DNA of 64,000 bases, taken from assembly GCF_016807805.1 (NCBI RefSeq), contig NZ_CP063362.1, forward strand, positions 1,426,001 through 1,490,000. The letters are read 5' to 3'. The notes under the pieces were generated by a model. The model saw only the letters and a program-made list of their open reading frames with translations, was not told the origin of the DNA and ran no database searches. The stretch comes from Xanthobacter dioxanivorans (lineage in GTDB: Bacteria; Pseudomonadota; Alphaproteobacteria; Rhizobiales; Xanthobacteraceae). Shown here piece after piece: positions 25,224 to 33,749 of the stretch; the first letter of the stretch is position 1, and the number at the start of each line of letters is the position of its first letter. The position numbers and the translations under genes were made by a program.

Positions 25224-25678
25224 CGCACAGCGCTCGTGATGTCGGCGGCGGTGCCGGTGCCGCCCTCCTGCCCGTCCGAGCCGCGCGAGACGATGTCGTA
25301 GGGCGCGCCCTGGCCGGGAGCGCGATAGACATAGGCCTTGCCCCACGGATCAAGGGGCAGGGTGCCGCCCTTCAGGTACGGCCCGTTCCAGGCGGCGACG
25401 CCGGGCGGGCGCTGGACCAGGGCGTTGAGGCCCTCCGACGAGGTCGGGTAGCGGCCGGCGTCGAGGTAGAACAGGTCGAGGGCGCTGGCGAAGCCCTGGA
25501 TCTGGATCTTCGCCGTCTTCACCTTGGAATCGCCGAGATAGCCGAGCACCCGCGGCCCGACGAGGGCGACGATGAGGCCGATGATGGTGATGACCACCAG
25601 CAGCTCCACCAGGGTGTAGCCGGCCGTGCTGCGCCGGCGGCGGCGCTTGGACCCCGTTGGGAAACTCAGGAATGGCAT
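25220..25678 (-). CDS. gspG: Type II secretion major pseudopilin GspG
   Basis: A 152-residue protein with the leader KRRRRRSTAG and prepilin motif G-YTLVELLVVITIIGLIVAL (Glu5 present). It has the GspG signature FYLDAGRYPTSSEGLNALVQ and the calcium-site region near the C-terminus (DIVSRGSDGQEGG). GspG forms the bulk of the pseudopilus. Start ATG 25678; an ATG 7 codons upstream (25699) falls inside a repeat and is less likely. A 180-base gap with an inverted-repeat element separates it from gspF. Confidence 0.95.
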   Translation of the reverse strand: MPFLSFPTGSKRRRRRSTAGYTLVELLVVITIIGLIVALVGPRVLGYLGDSKVKTAKIQIQGFASALDLFYLDAGRYPTSSEGLNALVQRPPGVAAWNGPYLKGGTLPLDPWGKAYVYRAPGQGAPYDIVSRGSDGQEGGTGTAADITSAVR

Positions 25679-25694
25679 TGCCGCAATCACTTTC

Positions 25695-25803
25695 GTCATG
25701 CCCGGCCTGGTGCCGGGTATCCACGCCGAACCACATGGGACACCGTGCGTAAACCCGTCCCGGCCGCCCCGCCTGGATGGCCGGGACACGCCCGGGCATG
25801 GCG
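25695..25803. repeat. Inverted-repeat element between gspF and gspG
   Basis: The left arm at about 25695-25726 begins GTCATGCCCGGCCTGG. The right arm at about 25772-25803, read on the minus strand, begins GCCATGCCCGGGCGTG. The two 32-base arms match at about three quarters of positions and enclose about 45 bases. This form (GTCATGCCCGG...CCGGG.ATCCACG) is a common dispersed intergenic palindrome in Hyphomicrobiales. It sits inside the gsp operon. Confidence 0.75.
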
Positions 25804-25858
25804 GCGGTGACGTGCCGGAGCGGATGCGACCGCCGGAAAACGAGGTCTTCACGTTCGT

Positions 25859-27070
25859 TCATCCGATGCTTTGGCTGACCGACAGCAGGGCGGTCATGAC
25901 CGAGACGATGAGCCCGCCCACCACGACGGAGATGGTGACGATGGCGGCCGGGCCGATGACCGCCACCACCTTGCCGAGGGCGCGCTGGAGCTTTTCCTCG
26001 TAGAAATCGGCGATGCGGCCGGAGAGCAGCGCGAGCTGCCCGGTCTCCTCGCCGAGGCGCAGCATGCGGATCGCCATGGGCGGCAGGGCATCGCCCTGCG
26101 CGAAGGCGTCCGACAGCCGCCCGCCGTGGCGCACCTTGTCGGAGGCCGTCGCCCAGGCGGAGGCGTCGTCGCCCGCCGCCATCACCTCGACGATGATGCG
26201 CAGCGCCGTCGTCAGCGTCACGCCGTTGCCGAGCAGGATCGAGAGGTTGCGGCAGAACACCGCCGAGCGGCGGAACTGGAGCACCGTGCGCACCAGCGGC
26301 AGGCGGGCCAGCGCCCCGAGGAGGCCGGCCCGCGTCGCCGGCCGGCGCAGCACCGCCCATCCCGCGAGCGGCAGCAGCGCCATGCCGGCCGCGACCGCGC
26401 CCGCATGGGCCTGCAGGATGTCCGACAGGTCGAGCAGCACCTCCACCGCCGGATCGAGCTTGGCCCCCATGTCGCGCAGCACGCTGGAGAATTGCGGCAT
26501 CACGAACAGCAGGAAGAACACCAGCACGCCGCCGGCCGCGACCAGGACGAAGGCGGGATATTGCAGCGCCTCGAGCAGCTTGCGGCGCAGCTCCTCGGCC
26601 CGGGCGCGCTCCTGCGCGAGCAGTTCGAGCACCCGGTCCAGCGTGCCGGACGCTTCTCCCACCCGCACCAGGGCCACATAGACCGGGGGAAACAGCTTCG
26701 GCTGGGCGGCGACCGCCTCGGCGAAGCCGGCGCCGGAGAGCACCTCGGCCCGGATGCCCGCCGCCACGGCGCGCATGCGGCCGAGGTCGGCGTCGCCGCA
26801 CAGGAGCTCGAGGGCCTCGTCCAGCCGCGCCCCCGCCTTGAGCAGCAAGGCGAGGTCGCGGGTGAACAAGGTCACGTCGGCCGCGCGCGGGGCGCCGAAG
26901 GACAAGCCGAAGCGGCCGGCCGATGCCGCCTCCCGTGCCGGTGCCGTCTCCACCGGCACGAGGCCGAGAAACTCGATGCGCTGGCGCACCTCCGCCTCGG
27001 TGGTGCCGGCGATCCGCCCGGTGACGAGCTGGCCGGCCTGGGTCAAGGCCCTGTAGGTGAAGTCGGCCAT
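25859..27070 (-). CDS. gspF: Type II secretion inner-membrane platform protein GspF
   Basis: A 403-residue protein with the two repeated GspF domains (first around FTRDLALLLKAGARLDEALE, second around FCRNLSILLGNGVTLTTALR). It has three hydrophobic segments, including FVLVAAGGVLVFFLLFVMPQF and the C-terminal IVTISVVVGGLIVSVMTALL. It is the polytopic core of the secretion platform. ATG 27070 lies 5 bases after the gspE stop. The family length is about 400, so the gene is complete. Confidence 0.95.
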   Translation of the reverse strand: MADFTYRALTQAGQLVTGRIAGTTEAEVRQRIEFLGLVPVETAPAREAASAGRFGLSFGAPRAADVTLFTRDLALLLKAGARLDEALELLCGDADLGRMRAVAAGIRAEVLSGAGFAEAVAAQPKLFPPVYVALVRVGEASGTLDRVLELLAQERARAEELRRKLLEALQYPAFVLVAAGGVLVFFLLFVMPQFSSVLRDMGAKLDPAVEVLLDLSDILQAHAGAVAAGMALLPLAGWAVLRRPATRAGLLGALARLPLVRTVLQFRRSAVFCRNLSILLGNGVTLTTALRIIVEVMAAGDDASAWATASDKVRHGGRLSDAFAQGDALPPMAIRMLRLGEETGQLALLSGRIADFYEEKLQRALGKVVAVIGPAAIVTISVVVGGLIVSVMTALLSVSQSIG

Positions 27071-27075
27071 GGCTC

Positions 27076-28761
27076 TCAGCGCACCGTGGTGACGCGCAGC
27101 ACCTCGGCGGCCGAGGTGATGCCCGCCCGGCACTTGGCGATGCCGTCATCGAGCATGGTGGTCATGCCTCCCGCGATGGCGGCCCGGTCGAGCACGCTGG
27201 CGCCGGCATGGCGGTCGATCATCTCGCGGAGCGTGTCCGACAGGGTGAGGATCTCGAACACCCCCACGCGGCCGCGATAGCCGGAGCCGCCGCAGCGCTC
27301 GCAGCCCGCCGGCTCATGGACGGTCTCCCCCGCCTCAAGCCCCAGCGCGGCATAGCGCGGGTCGTCTTCGATGTCGCGGGCCCGGAGCGTGTGCGGCCGC
27401 TTGCAGCGGTCGCAGAGCTGGCGCACCAGCCGCTGGGCGATCACCGCCCTTAGCGTCGACTTCAGCAGGAAGCCCTCCACCCCGAGGTCGAGCAGGCGCG
27501 GCACCGACGCGGCGGCGGTGTCGGTGTGGAGGGTGGTGAGCACCAGGTGGCCGGTCAGGGCGGCGTGCACGGCGATGTGCGCCGTCTCCGGATCGCGCAC
27601 CTCGCCCACCATGATCACGTCCGGATCGTGCCGCAGGAAGGCGCGCAGCGCGGTGGCGAAGGTCAGGCCGATGGCCGGGCGCACCTGCGACTGGTAGATG
27701 CCGCGGATCTCGTACTCCACCGGGTCCTCGATGGTGAGGATCTTGCGCGAGGGATCGTTGAGGATCGACAGAAGGGTGGCCAGCGTCGTGGTCTTGCCCG
27801 AGCCGGTGGGGCCGGTGACGACGATCATGCCGTGCGGCAGGGCGAGCAGGCGGGCGAGGGTCTCGGCGTCGCCGGGCGACAGGCCCAGCCGGTCCACGGT
27901 CAGCAGGCCCCGGTCGCGCGGCAGCAGGCGGATGACGGCGGCCTCCCCGTGCTGGGTCGGCATGATGGCGACGCGCACGTCGATCTCGCCGCGCCCCAGC
28001 CCCAGCCGCGCCGCGCCGTCCTGGGGCAGGCGGCGCTCGGCGATGTCGAGGCCGGCGAGGATCTTGATGCGGGAGATCACCGCCTGCGGCAGCACGTCGG
28101 CCGGGGCCGCCACCGGGCGCAGCAGGCCGTCGATGCGCATGCGCACCTCCATGGAGCCGCGGAAGGGGCCCACATGGATGTCGCTGGCGCGCAGCTCCAC
28201 CGCCTTTTCCAGCAGGTCGTTCACCGCGCGCACCACCGGGGCGCCGCTGGCGAGGTCGCGCAGGCTGTCGATGTCGTCGGCGGCGCGCGCATCGCCGGGC
28301 CCCGCGGCCGCCGCCGCCTGCGCCTCGTCCGCCCCCAGCCGCTCGGCGAGAACCGTGGCGATGTCCTCGAACGAGGCCACAGCCAGCGCCACCTTCTCCC
28401 CGAGCACGATCTCGGCGGCCTGCACCACCGATGCGTCGGTGGGATCGCCCACGGCGAGGCACGCCGCTCCCCCGGCCGCCCGGTGGGGCAGGGCCGCCAC
28501 CTCGCGCAGGAAGCGCGGCGAGAAGGCGGAGACCAGCGGCGCCGCCGCCATCAGCTCCGCAAGGCCAACGCGCGGCAGGCAATAGAAGGCCGCAACCGCA
28601 TCGGCAAAGTCGCCGGCGGTCAGCTCGCTCGCCTCCCAGACCCGCCGCAGCGCCCCGCCCGCCGCCGGCCCCGCGGCTTCGCCCGACGGCGCCGGGCCCG
28701 GACGCCCGTGCCCGCCACGCGCCAGATAGCTCATGAAGTCGCCGGCGCCCTCGGCCGTCAT
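27076..28761 (-). CDS. gspE: Type II secretion ATPase GspE
   Basis: A 561-residue traffic ATPase. An N-terminal MshEN-like domain (residues about 40-160) is followed by the ATPase core with Walker A VVTGPTGSGKTTTL, the Asp box TIEDPVEYEI, Walker B DPDVIMVGEVRDPET and the His box GHLVLTTLHTDTA. The zinc-binding tetracysteine LCDRCKRPH...CERCGGSGYRGR lies near the C-terminus. It powers pseudopilus assembly from the cytoplasmic face. Start ATG 28761 is preferred; ATG 28734 is in frame. The frame stays open far upstream, but only as antisense of gspD. First gene of the minus-strand operon. Confidence 0.94.
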   Translation of the reverse strand: MTAEGAGDFMSYLARGGHGRPGPAPSGEAAGPAAGGALRRVWEASELTAGDFADAVAAFYCLPRVGLAELMAAAPLVSAFSPRFLREVAALPHRAAGGAACLAVGDPTDASVVQAAEIVLGEKVALAVASFEDIATVLAERLGADEAQAAAAAGPGDARAADDIDSLRDLASGAPVVRAVNDLLEKAVELRASDIHVGPFRGSMEVRMRIDGLLRPVAAPADVLPQAVISRIKILAGLDIAERRLPQDGAARLGLGRGEIDVRVAIMPTQHGEAAVIRLLPRDRGLLTVDRLGLSPGDAETLARLLALPHGMIVVTGPTGSGKTTTLATLLSILNDPSRKILTIEDPVEYEIRGIYQSQVRPAIGLTFATALRAFLRHDPDVIMVGEVRDPETAHIAVHAALTGHLVLTTLHTDTAAASVPRLLDLGVEGFLLKSTLRAVIAQRLVRQLCDRCKRPHTLRARDIEDDPRYAALGLEAGETVHEPAGCERCGGSGYRGRVGVFEILTLSDTLREMIDRHAGASVLDRAAIAGGMTTMLDDGIAKCRAGITSAAEVLRVTTVR

Positions 28762-29211
28762 GCCCCGTGTCCCTACCACCGGAAAGGTGCCCAGAAAGAT
28801 CCAGTCGCCGCGCGTGCGCCCCGCCGGATCCGCCGCGCCCGGCCGCCGGCGGCGAAACTCCGCCCGGCCAAGACCTTGCCCGGCCAAGACCTTGCCCGAC
28901 CAAGACTCCGCCCCGCCGAGTCTCCGCCCGTCCGGGACTGCGCGCTGCAATGCGGACGAGGCGAGGCCCGCCCCGGCACCGCCGACGCACCGCGCGCATA
29001 ATCGTGCCGCCTCATGAAGGTTTCGCGGCATCCAGATGACAATGGCGCTACAACGCCATTTCGCGCCAGCGTTGAGGAAGCACCGCCCGGCACCCGGCGA
29101 CACCCCCCTAATATTTCTGTCATACGCCGCCGATACTAGACATTTACCGTCGGGAGTTCGGGGCCATCCACCTCGACTGGCAGCCGATTGATCGAGGCAT
29201 CGGGGTGGAGT
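28762..29211. other. Divergent control region between gspE and gspD with a 16-bp tandem repeat
   Basis: A 450-base region without a gene. At 28863-28942 there are five head-to-tail 16-base units. Units 1 and 2 (28863-28878 and 28879-28894) are identical CCCGGCCAAGACCTTG; units 3-5 are increasingly diverged (CCCGACCAAGACTCCG, CCCCGCCGAGTCTCCG, CCCGTCCGGGACTGCG). A possible further degenerate unit lies at 28847-28862. The unit length is not a multiple of three, which argues against coding. The segment 29090-29160 is AT-richer and is the likely gspD promoter zone. Confidence 0.7.
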
Positions 29212-31514
29212 GTGCGCAAAGTTCGGCCCAACCGGTTCGGGTTCCGACCGGTCCGTATCCGCTTGGTCTGTGCGGCCCTCCTCGCCGGCGCGCTCGGCGC
29301 GTGCTCCTTCGTGCCGGAAGACACCCGCTCGCCCGGGGTCTTCGAGCAGGTGCGTTCGCTGGACCTGTCCCCGCGCCAGACCCGGCCCGTGCCCGCGACG
29401 CAGGAGATCCCCGACGATCGCCGGGCGGTCGAATATTACGCCACCAACGCCGGCCCGCCGGTCTCCGATCCTTCCGAAACCGGGGTGGCCGGCCGCGCCG
29501 GAACCGGCGCCGGGCCTGACGGCTACGACCTCAATTTCGACAACACGCCGGTGACCACGGTGGCCAAGGTGGTGCTCGGCGACATCCTCGGGGTGGGCTA
29601 CGTGATCGACCCGCGCGTGCAGGGAACGGTCAGCCTCGCCTCGGCCCGGCCGGTGCCGAAGGCCGACCTGCTCTACGTGCTGGAAAGCGCGCTCCGGTCC
29701 AACGCCGTGGCCATGATCCGCGACGCCGCGGGCTATCGCCTCGTGCCCCTCTCCGAAGCCGCCGGCGGCACCACCGAGGTCGGCGCCGCGCGCGCCGAGC
29801 CTGGCTTCGGACTGTCGGTGGTCCCTCTGCGCTACGTCTCGGCCGAGGCCCTCATGCCACTTCTGGACAGCTTCGCCACCCGCGCCGGCGCGGTGCGCGC
29901 CGATCCCGGCCGCAACCTGCTGCTCATCCAGGGCACGGGCGCCGAGCGGCAGGCGGCCATCAACACCGCCCTGTCCTTCGACGCCGACTGGATGCGCGGC
30001 CAGTCGGTGGGCATCTATCCCGTGCGCAACGGCACCCCCGAGCCGCTCATCTCCGAGCTGGAGAGCCTGATGGATGCGGGCGAGAGCGGGCTGAGCCACA
30101 AGCTCGTCAAGTTCCAGGCCATCGGCCGGCTCAACTCCATCATGGTCGTGGCCCGCAAGCCCGAGCTGCTCAAGACGGCGGCCACCTGGATCACCCGCCT
30201 CGACCGCTCCGACACCACGGTCGGGGTGCGCGTCTATCGCCTGCGCTACGGCGAGGCGAAGCAGACGGCGAAAGTGCTCAACGACCTGTTCATGGGCGGC
30301 GGGTCGAGCGGCCTCGACCAGGCGGCGAGCCAGATCGCCCCCGGCTCCGGCGCGTCCCTCACCTCCGGCGGCGGGGCGGATGGCGATGGCACGGGCGGCG
30401 GCGGAACGAGCCCCTCGGTGCAACAGCGGCTCGGCATCACCCCGCCAGCGCAGGCGCCCGGCACCGCCGGGGCGAAATCCACCGGCACGGACGCGGAGGG
30501 GCCCCTTCGGGCACGGGACAAGGCACCGGATCAGGCGGCGGAACCGCCCTGCTCCCCGGCGTGAGGATCACCGCCGATACGGTGAACAACTCGCTGCTGA
30601 TCTTCGCCAGCCAGGAACATTACCGCATCATCGAGCGCACGCTGATGCAGCTCGACCAGCCGCAGCTCCAGGTGGCCATCGAGGCCACCGTGGCCGAGGT
30701 GACGCTGAACGACACGCTGGCCTACGGCGTGCAGTTCTATCTCACCTCCAACAATCTCGGCCTCGGCAGCAACAACGGCTCGGTGCTGAACACCTTGTCC
30801 AGCACCGTCACCGACCAGGCCATCAACCGCGTGCTGCCCGGCTTCAACCTGCTCATCGGCCGCGAGAACCAGCCGAGGGCCATCCTCGACGCCCTGCACA
30901 CGGTCACCGACGTGAAGGTGCTGTCCAACCCCTCGGTGGTCGTGGTGGACAACCAGAAGGCGACGCTGCAGGTGGGCGACGAGGTCCCGGTCTCCACCGG
31001 CAGCGCCACCGTGCTGACCTCGTCCAACACGGTGGTCAACACCATCGAGTACAAGAACACCGGCATCATCCTGCACGTGATGCCGCGGGTGAACGTGAAC
31101 GGCCAGGTGCGCCTCGACATCGAGCAGGAGATCTCCAACGTCACCCAGACCCAGGCCACCGGCTCGTCGAGCTCCAGCAGCTCGACGCTCACCCCCACCG
31201 TGTCCCAGCGCAAGGTAAAGAGCACCATCGCCGTGGCCAGCGGCCAGACGGTGCTGCTGGCCGGCCTCATCAGCGAGCGCCGCGATGGCGTGCGCCAGGG
31301 CGTGCCCATCCTCGACCAGATCCCCGGCGTCGGCGACGCCTTCGCCCATACCACCGGCACGGTGAAGCGCACCGAGCTCATCATCTTCATCCGCCCGCAG
31401 ATCATCCGCGACAACACCGACGCCCACACGGTGGCGGAGGAGCTGCGCGCCAAGCTGCGCGGCACCATCGGCACCCTGCCGGGCGGGCCGCAGCCGCCCT
31501 TGCTGAACCGATGA
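29212..31514 (+). pseudogene. gspD: Type II secretion secretin GspD, interrupted by a one-base frameshift
   Basis: Two adjoining frames together encode a normal secretin: 29212-30564 (signal and N domains) and the frame ending at 31514 (secretin channel). The N-terminal part has lipobox LLAGALGAC (Cys31), suggesting a lipidated secretin, then the N0 domain NFDNTPVTTVAKVVLGDILG and repeated N1-N3 folds. The C-terminal part has the secretin core (LSNPSVVVVDNQKATLQVGDEVP, VLLAGLISER). The break lies in the Gly-rich linker before the channel. Adding one G to the run at 30498-30501 gives ...DAEGAPSGTGQGT... and a 767-residue protein, so an assembly error is likelier than gene loss. The start is GTG 29212; TTG 29188 is possible. 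It overlaps the Sel1 gene as ATGA. Confidence 0.88.
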
Positions 31515-32086
31515 GCGCCGGAATGGACATTCCTCCCGGCCCCGGCCCGAAGCGGCGCGAGGGGCGCCGGCGGCTTCCGGCGCGCGCAACGGTGCTGACG
31601 GCGGTGCTGGCCGTGGCGCTGGCTCTCCCGGCGGCGCCGGCCGCGCAGGCCGGCTCGGCGGCCCGGGCCTTCGCGCTCTATGCCCGTGGCGACTATCGCG
31701 CCGCGGCGACGCTCCTGACCCCGCTGGCCTTCGCCGGCGAGGCCCGCGCCCAGGGGCTCCTCGGCTTCCTCTATGAATACGGCAAGGGCGTGCCGCAGAA
31801 TTACGGGCTCGCCGCCCAATGGTACATGTGCGCGGCCGAGCAGGGCGAAGCAACGGCGCAGTACCTGCTCGGCCTCCTGTACGACAAGGGGCACGGCGTG
31901 CCGCGCGACGTGGTGCTGTCGCAGAAATGGCTGATCCTCGCCGCCGCCCGGGCCGACCGGCACGAGCGCGACGTCTTCACGCGCCTGCGCGACGCGGTGG
32001 CCACCAAGATGAGCCCGGCGCAGCGCGCCGTCGCCCAGGAGCTCGCCATCCGATGGGTCCCGGCGCCGCCCCTGCCGATGCCCTGA
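31511..32086 (+). CDS. Exported Sel1-repeat protein linked to the secretion cluster
   Basis: A 191-residue protein with a signal peptide (AVLAVALALPAAPAAQAG). It has at least two Sel1-like repeats: ARAQGLLGFLYEYGKGVPQNYGLAAQWYMCAAEQGEA and the next unit starting TAQYLLGLLYDKGHGVPRD. Such repeats form alpha-solenoid protein-binding surfaces. Its ATG overlaps the gspD stop as ATGA, so the two are translated together. A role in secretin assembly or in pilotin-like escort is an inference from coupling only; no lipobox is visible. Confidence 0.82.
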   Translation: MSAGMDIPPGPGPKRREGRRRLPARATVLTAVLAVALALPAAPAAQAGSAARAFALYARGDYRAAATLLTPLAFAGEARAQGLLGFLYEYGKGVPQNYGLAAQWYMCAAEQGEATAQYLLGLLYDKGHGVPRDVVLSQKWLILAAARADRHERDVFTRLRDAVATKMSPAQRAVAQELAIRWVPAPPLPMP

Positions 32087-32138
32087 AGGCGTCCGCCGAG
32101 GCCGGGTTCAGCCGTGGCCGCGCTCGGTGCAGCCCCGC

Positions 32139-33722
32139 TCAGTGACCGCCGCCGCCTCCCCCGCCGCGCGCCGGGCGGCGCATGAGCGGGGTCGCCACCA
32201 CCAGGGCCAGGAACAGGAAGGTGAGCAGGTAGAACACGTCGGCGAACGACATCACCAGCGCCTCGCGCCGCACCAGCAGCGACATCTGCTTCAGGCCGGC
32301 GGACGCCGCCTGCGAGCCGAGGCCGGAGAAGGCGGCGGTCATGGAATCGATCCGCTCCAGCGCCGCCGCGCTGCCCCACTGCACATGCTCGTGCAGCCGG
32401 GCGAGATGCAGGTCCCAGCGATTGTTGAGCACGGTGTTGATGACGGCGAGCCCCACCGCGCCGCCGAGGTTGCGCGTGAGGTTGAACAGGCCGGAGGCGT
32501 TCTTCAGGTGCGCCGGGGGCAGGGTGCCCAGCGACAGGTTGTTGATGGGGATCATCGCCATCATCAGCGAGACGCCGCGCAGGATCTGCGGAATGAACAG
32601 CTCCCAGAAGTCCCAGTCCTTGGTGATGTCGGTGACCCACCAGGTGCCGAGCCCGAAGCCGACGAAGCCCAGGCCGATCATCACCCGCGGGTCGAGCTTC
32701 GTCATCAGCCGCCCGGCGATGGGGGCGGTGAGGAACATGGCGATGCCGGTGACGAACATGGTCTCGCCGATCTGCAGCGCCGAATAGCCCCGCACCCGGC
32801 CGAGATAGATGGGATAGAGATAGGTCAGCCCGTAGAGCCCGATGCCCATGATGAAGCTGAAGGCCGAGCCGATGGCGAAGTTGCGGTTCTCGAAGGCGCG
32901 GATGTCCACCACCGGCTCCTTCGCCATCAGCACCCGGGCGAAGAAGGCGATGGCCGAAACGCCGCAGAGCACGGCGAAGGCGATGATGTACCGGTCCTCG
33001 AACCAGTCGTTGGTCGGGCCTTCCTCCAGCACGAACTCGAGGCTGCCGAGGAAGCCGGCCATGAACAAAAGGCCCCACCAGTCGAAGCGGTCGAGCAGGC
33101 CGAAGTCCGGCTCGTCGAAGTCGATCAGGGTCACGGCGGCGAGCACCACGAAGATGCCGGGGATGACGTTGATCAGGAACAGCCAGTGCCAGGAGAACAG
33201 GTCGGTGAGATAGCCCCCCACCGTGGGGCCGATGGTGGGGGCGAGCGTCGCCACGAGGCCGATCATCGGCGCGACGATGGGCTGCTTCTCCTTCGGGAAC
33301 ACCGCATAGGCGGAGGCGAACACGGTGGGGATCATGCCGCCGCCGAGGAAGCCCTGGAGCGCGCGGTAGGCGATCATCTGCTCGATGGAGGTGGCGGTGG
33401 CACACATGAAGCTCATGAGCGTGAACCCCGCCGCCGAGGCCGCGAACAGCCAGCGGGTAGACAGCGCCCGCGACAGGAAGCCCGAGAGCGGGATCATCAC
33501 CACCTCGGCGATGAGGTAGCTGGTCTGCACCCAGGAGATCTCGTCGGACGAGGCGGCAAGGCCCGCCTGGATCTCGGCGAGGGAGGCGGAGACGATCTGG
33601 ATGTCCAGGATCGCCATGAACATGCCGAACACCATGCACAGGAAGGCGAACATGCGCCGCCCCTCCACCCCCGGGGCGGCGGATGCATGGGTCGCGCTGG
33701 TCGACGTGATGCTGGCTGACAT
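32139..33722 (-). CDS. emrB: DHA2-family MFS drug efflux transporter (EmrB/QacA type)
   Basis: A 527-residue protein with 14 predicted transmembrane segments. It has the DHA2 signature LDIQIVSASLAEIQ in helix 1, the motif-A region PLSGFLSRALSTRWLF and motif C GPTVGGYLTD. It should export hydrophobic compounds by proton antiport together with the adjoining HlyD-type adaptor. The ATG at 33722 is chosen because GGAGGG lies 6 bases upstream; a GTG two codons earlier would sit right on that site. It is 27 bases downstream of emrA. Control is probably by the divergent TetR protein. Confidence 0.9.
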   Translation of the reverse strand: MSASITSTSATHASAAPGVEGRRMFAFLCMVFGMFMAILDIQIVSASLAEIQAGLAASSDEISWVQTSYLIAEVVMIPLSGFLSRALSTRWLFAASAAGFTLMSFMCATATSIEQMIAYRALQGFLGGGMIPTVFASAYAVFPKEKQPIVAPMIGLVATLAPTIGPTVGGYLTDLFSWHWLFLINVIPGIFVVLAAVTLIDFDEPDFGLLDRFDWWGLLFMAGFLGSLEFVLEEGPTNDWFEDRYIIAFAVLCGVSAIAFFARVLMAKEPVVDIRAFENRNFAIGSAFSFIMGIGLYGLTYLYPIYLGRVRGYSALQIGETMFVTGIAMFLTAPIAGRLMTKLDPRVMIGLGFVGFGLGTWWVTDITKDWDFWELFIPQILRGVSLMMAMIPINNLSLGTLPPAHLKNASGLFNLTRNLGGAVGLAVINTVLNNRWDLHLARLHEHVQWGSAAALERIDSMTAAFSGLGSQAASAGLKQMSLLVRREALVMSFADVFYLLTFLFLALVVATPLMRRPARGGGGGGGH

Positions 33723-33749
33723 GGACACCCCTCCGACAAGGCCCGACGT

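Noticed and set aside
30495..30505. Programmed -1 frameshifting in gspD
   Set aside because: GGGGCCCC is not a typical slippery heptamer and no downstream stimulatory structure is evident. Three other genes show the same one-base G/C-run defect, so an assembly error is simpler.
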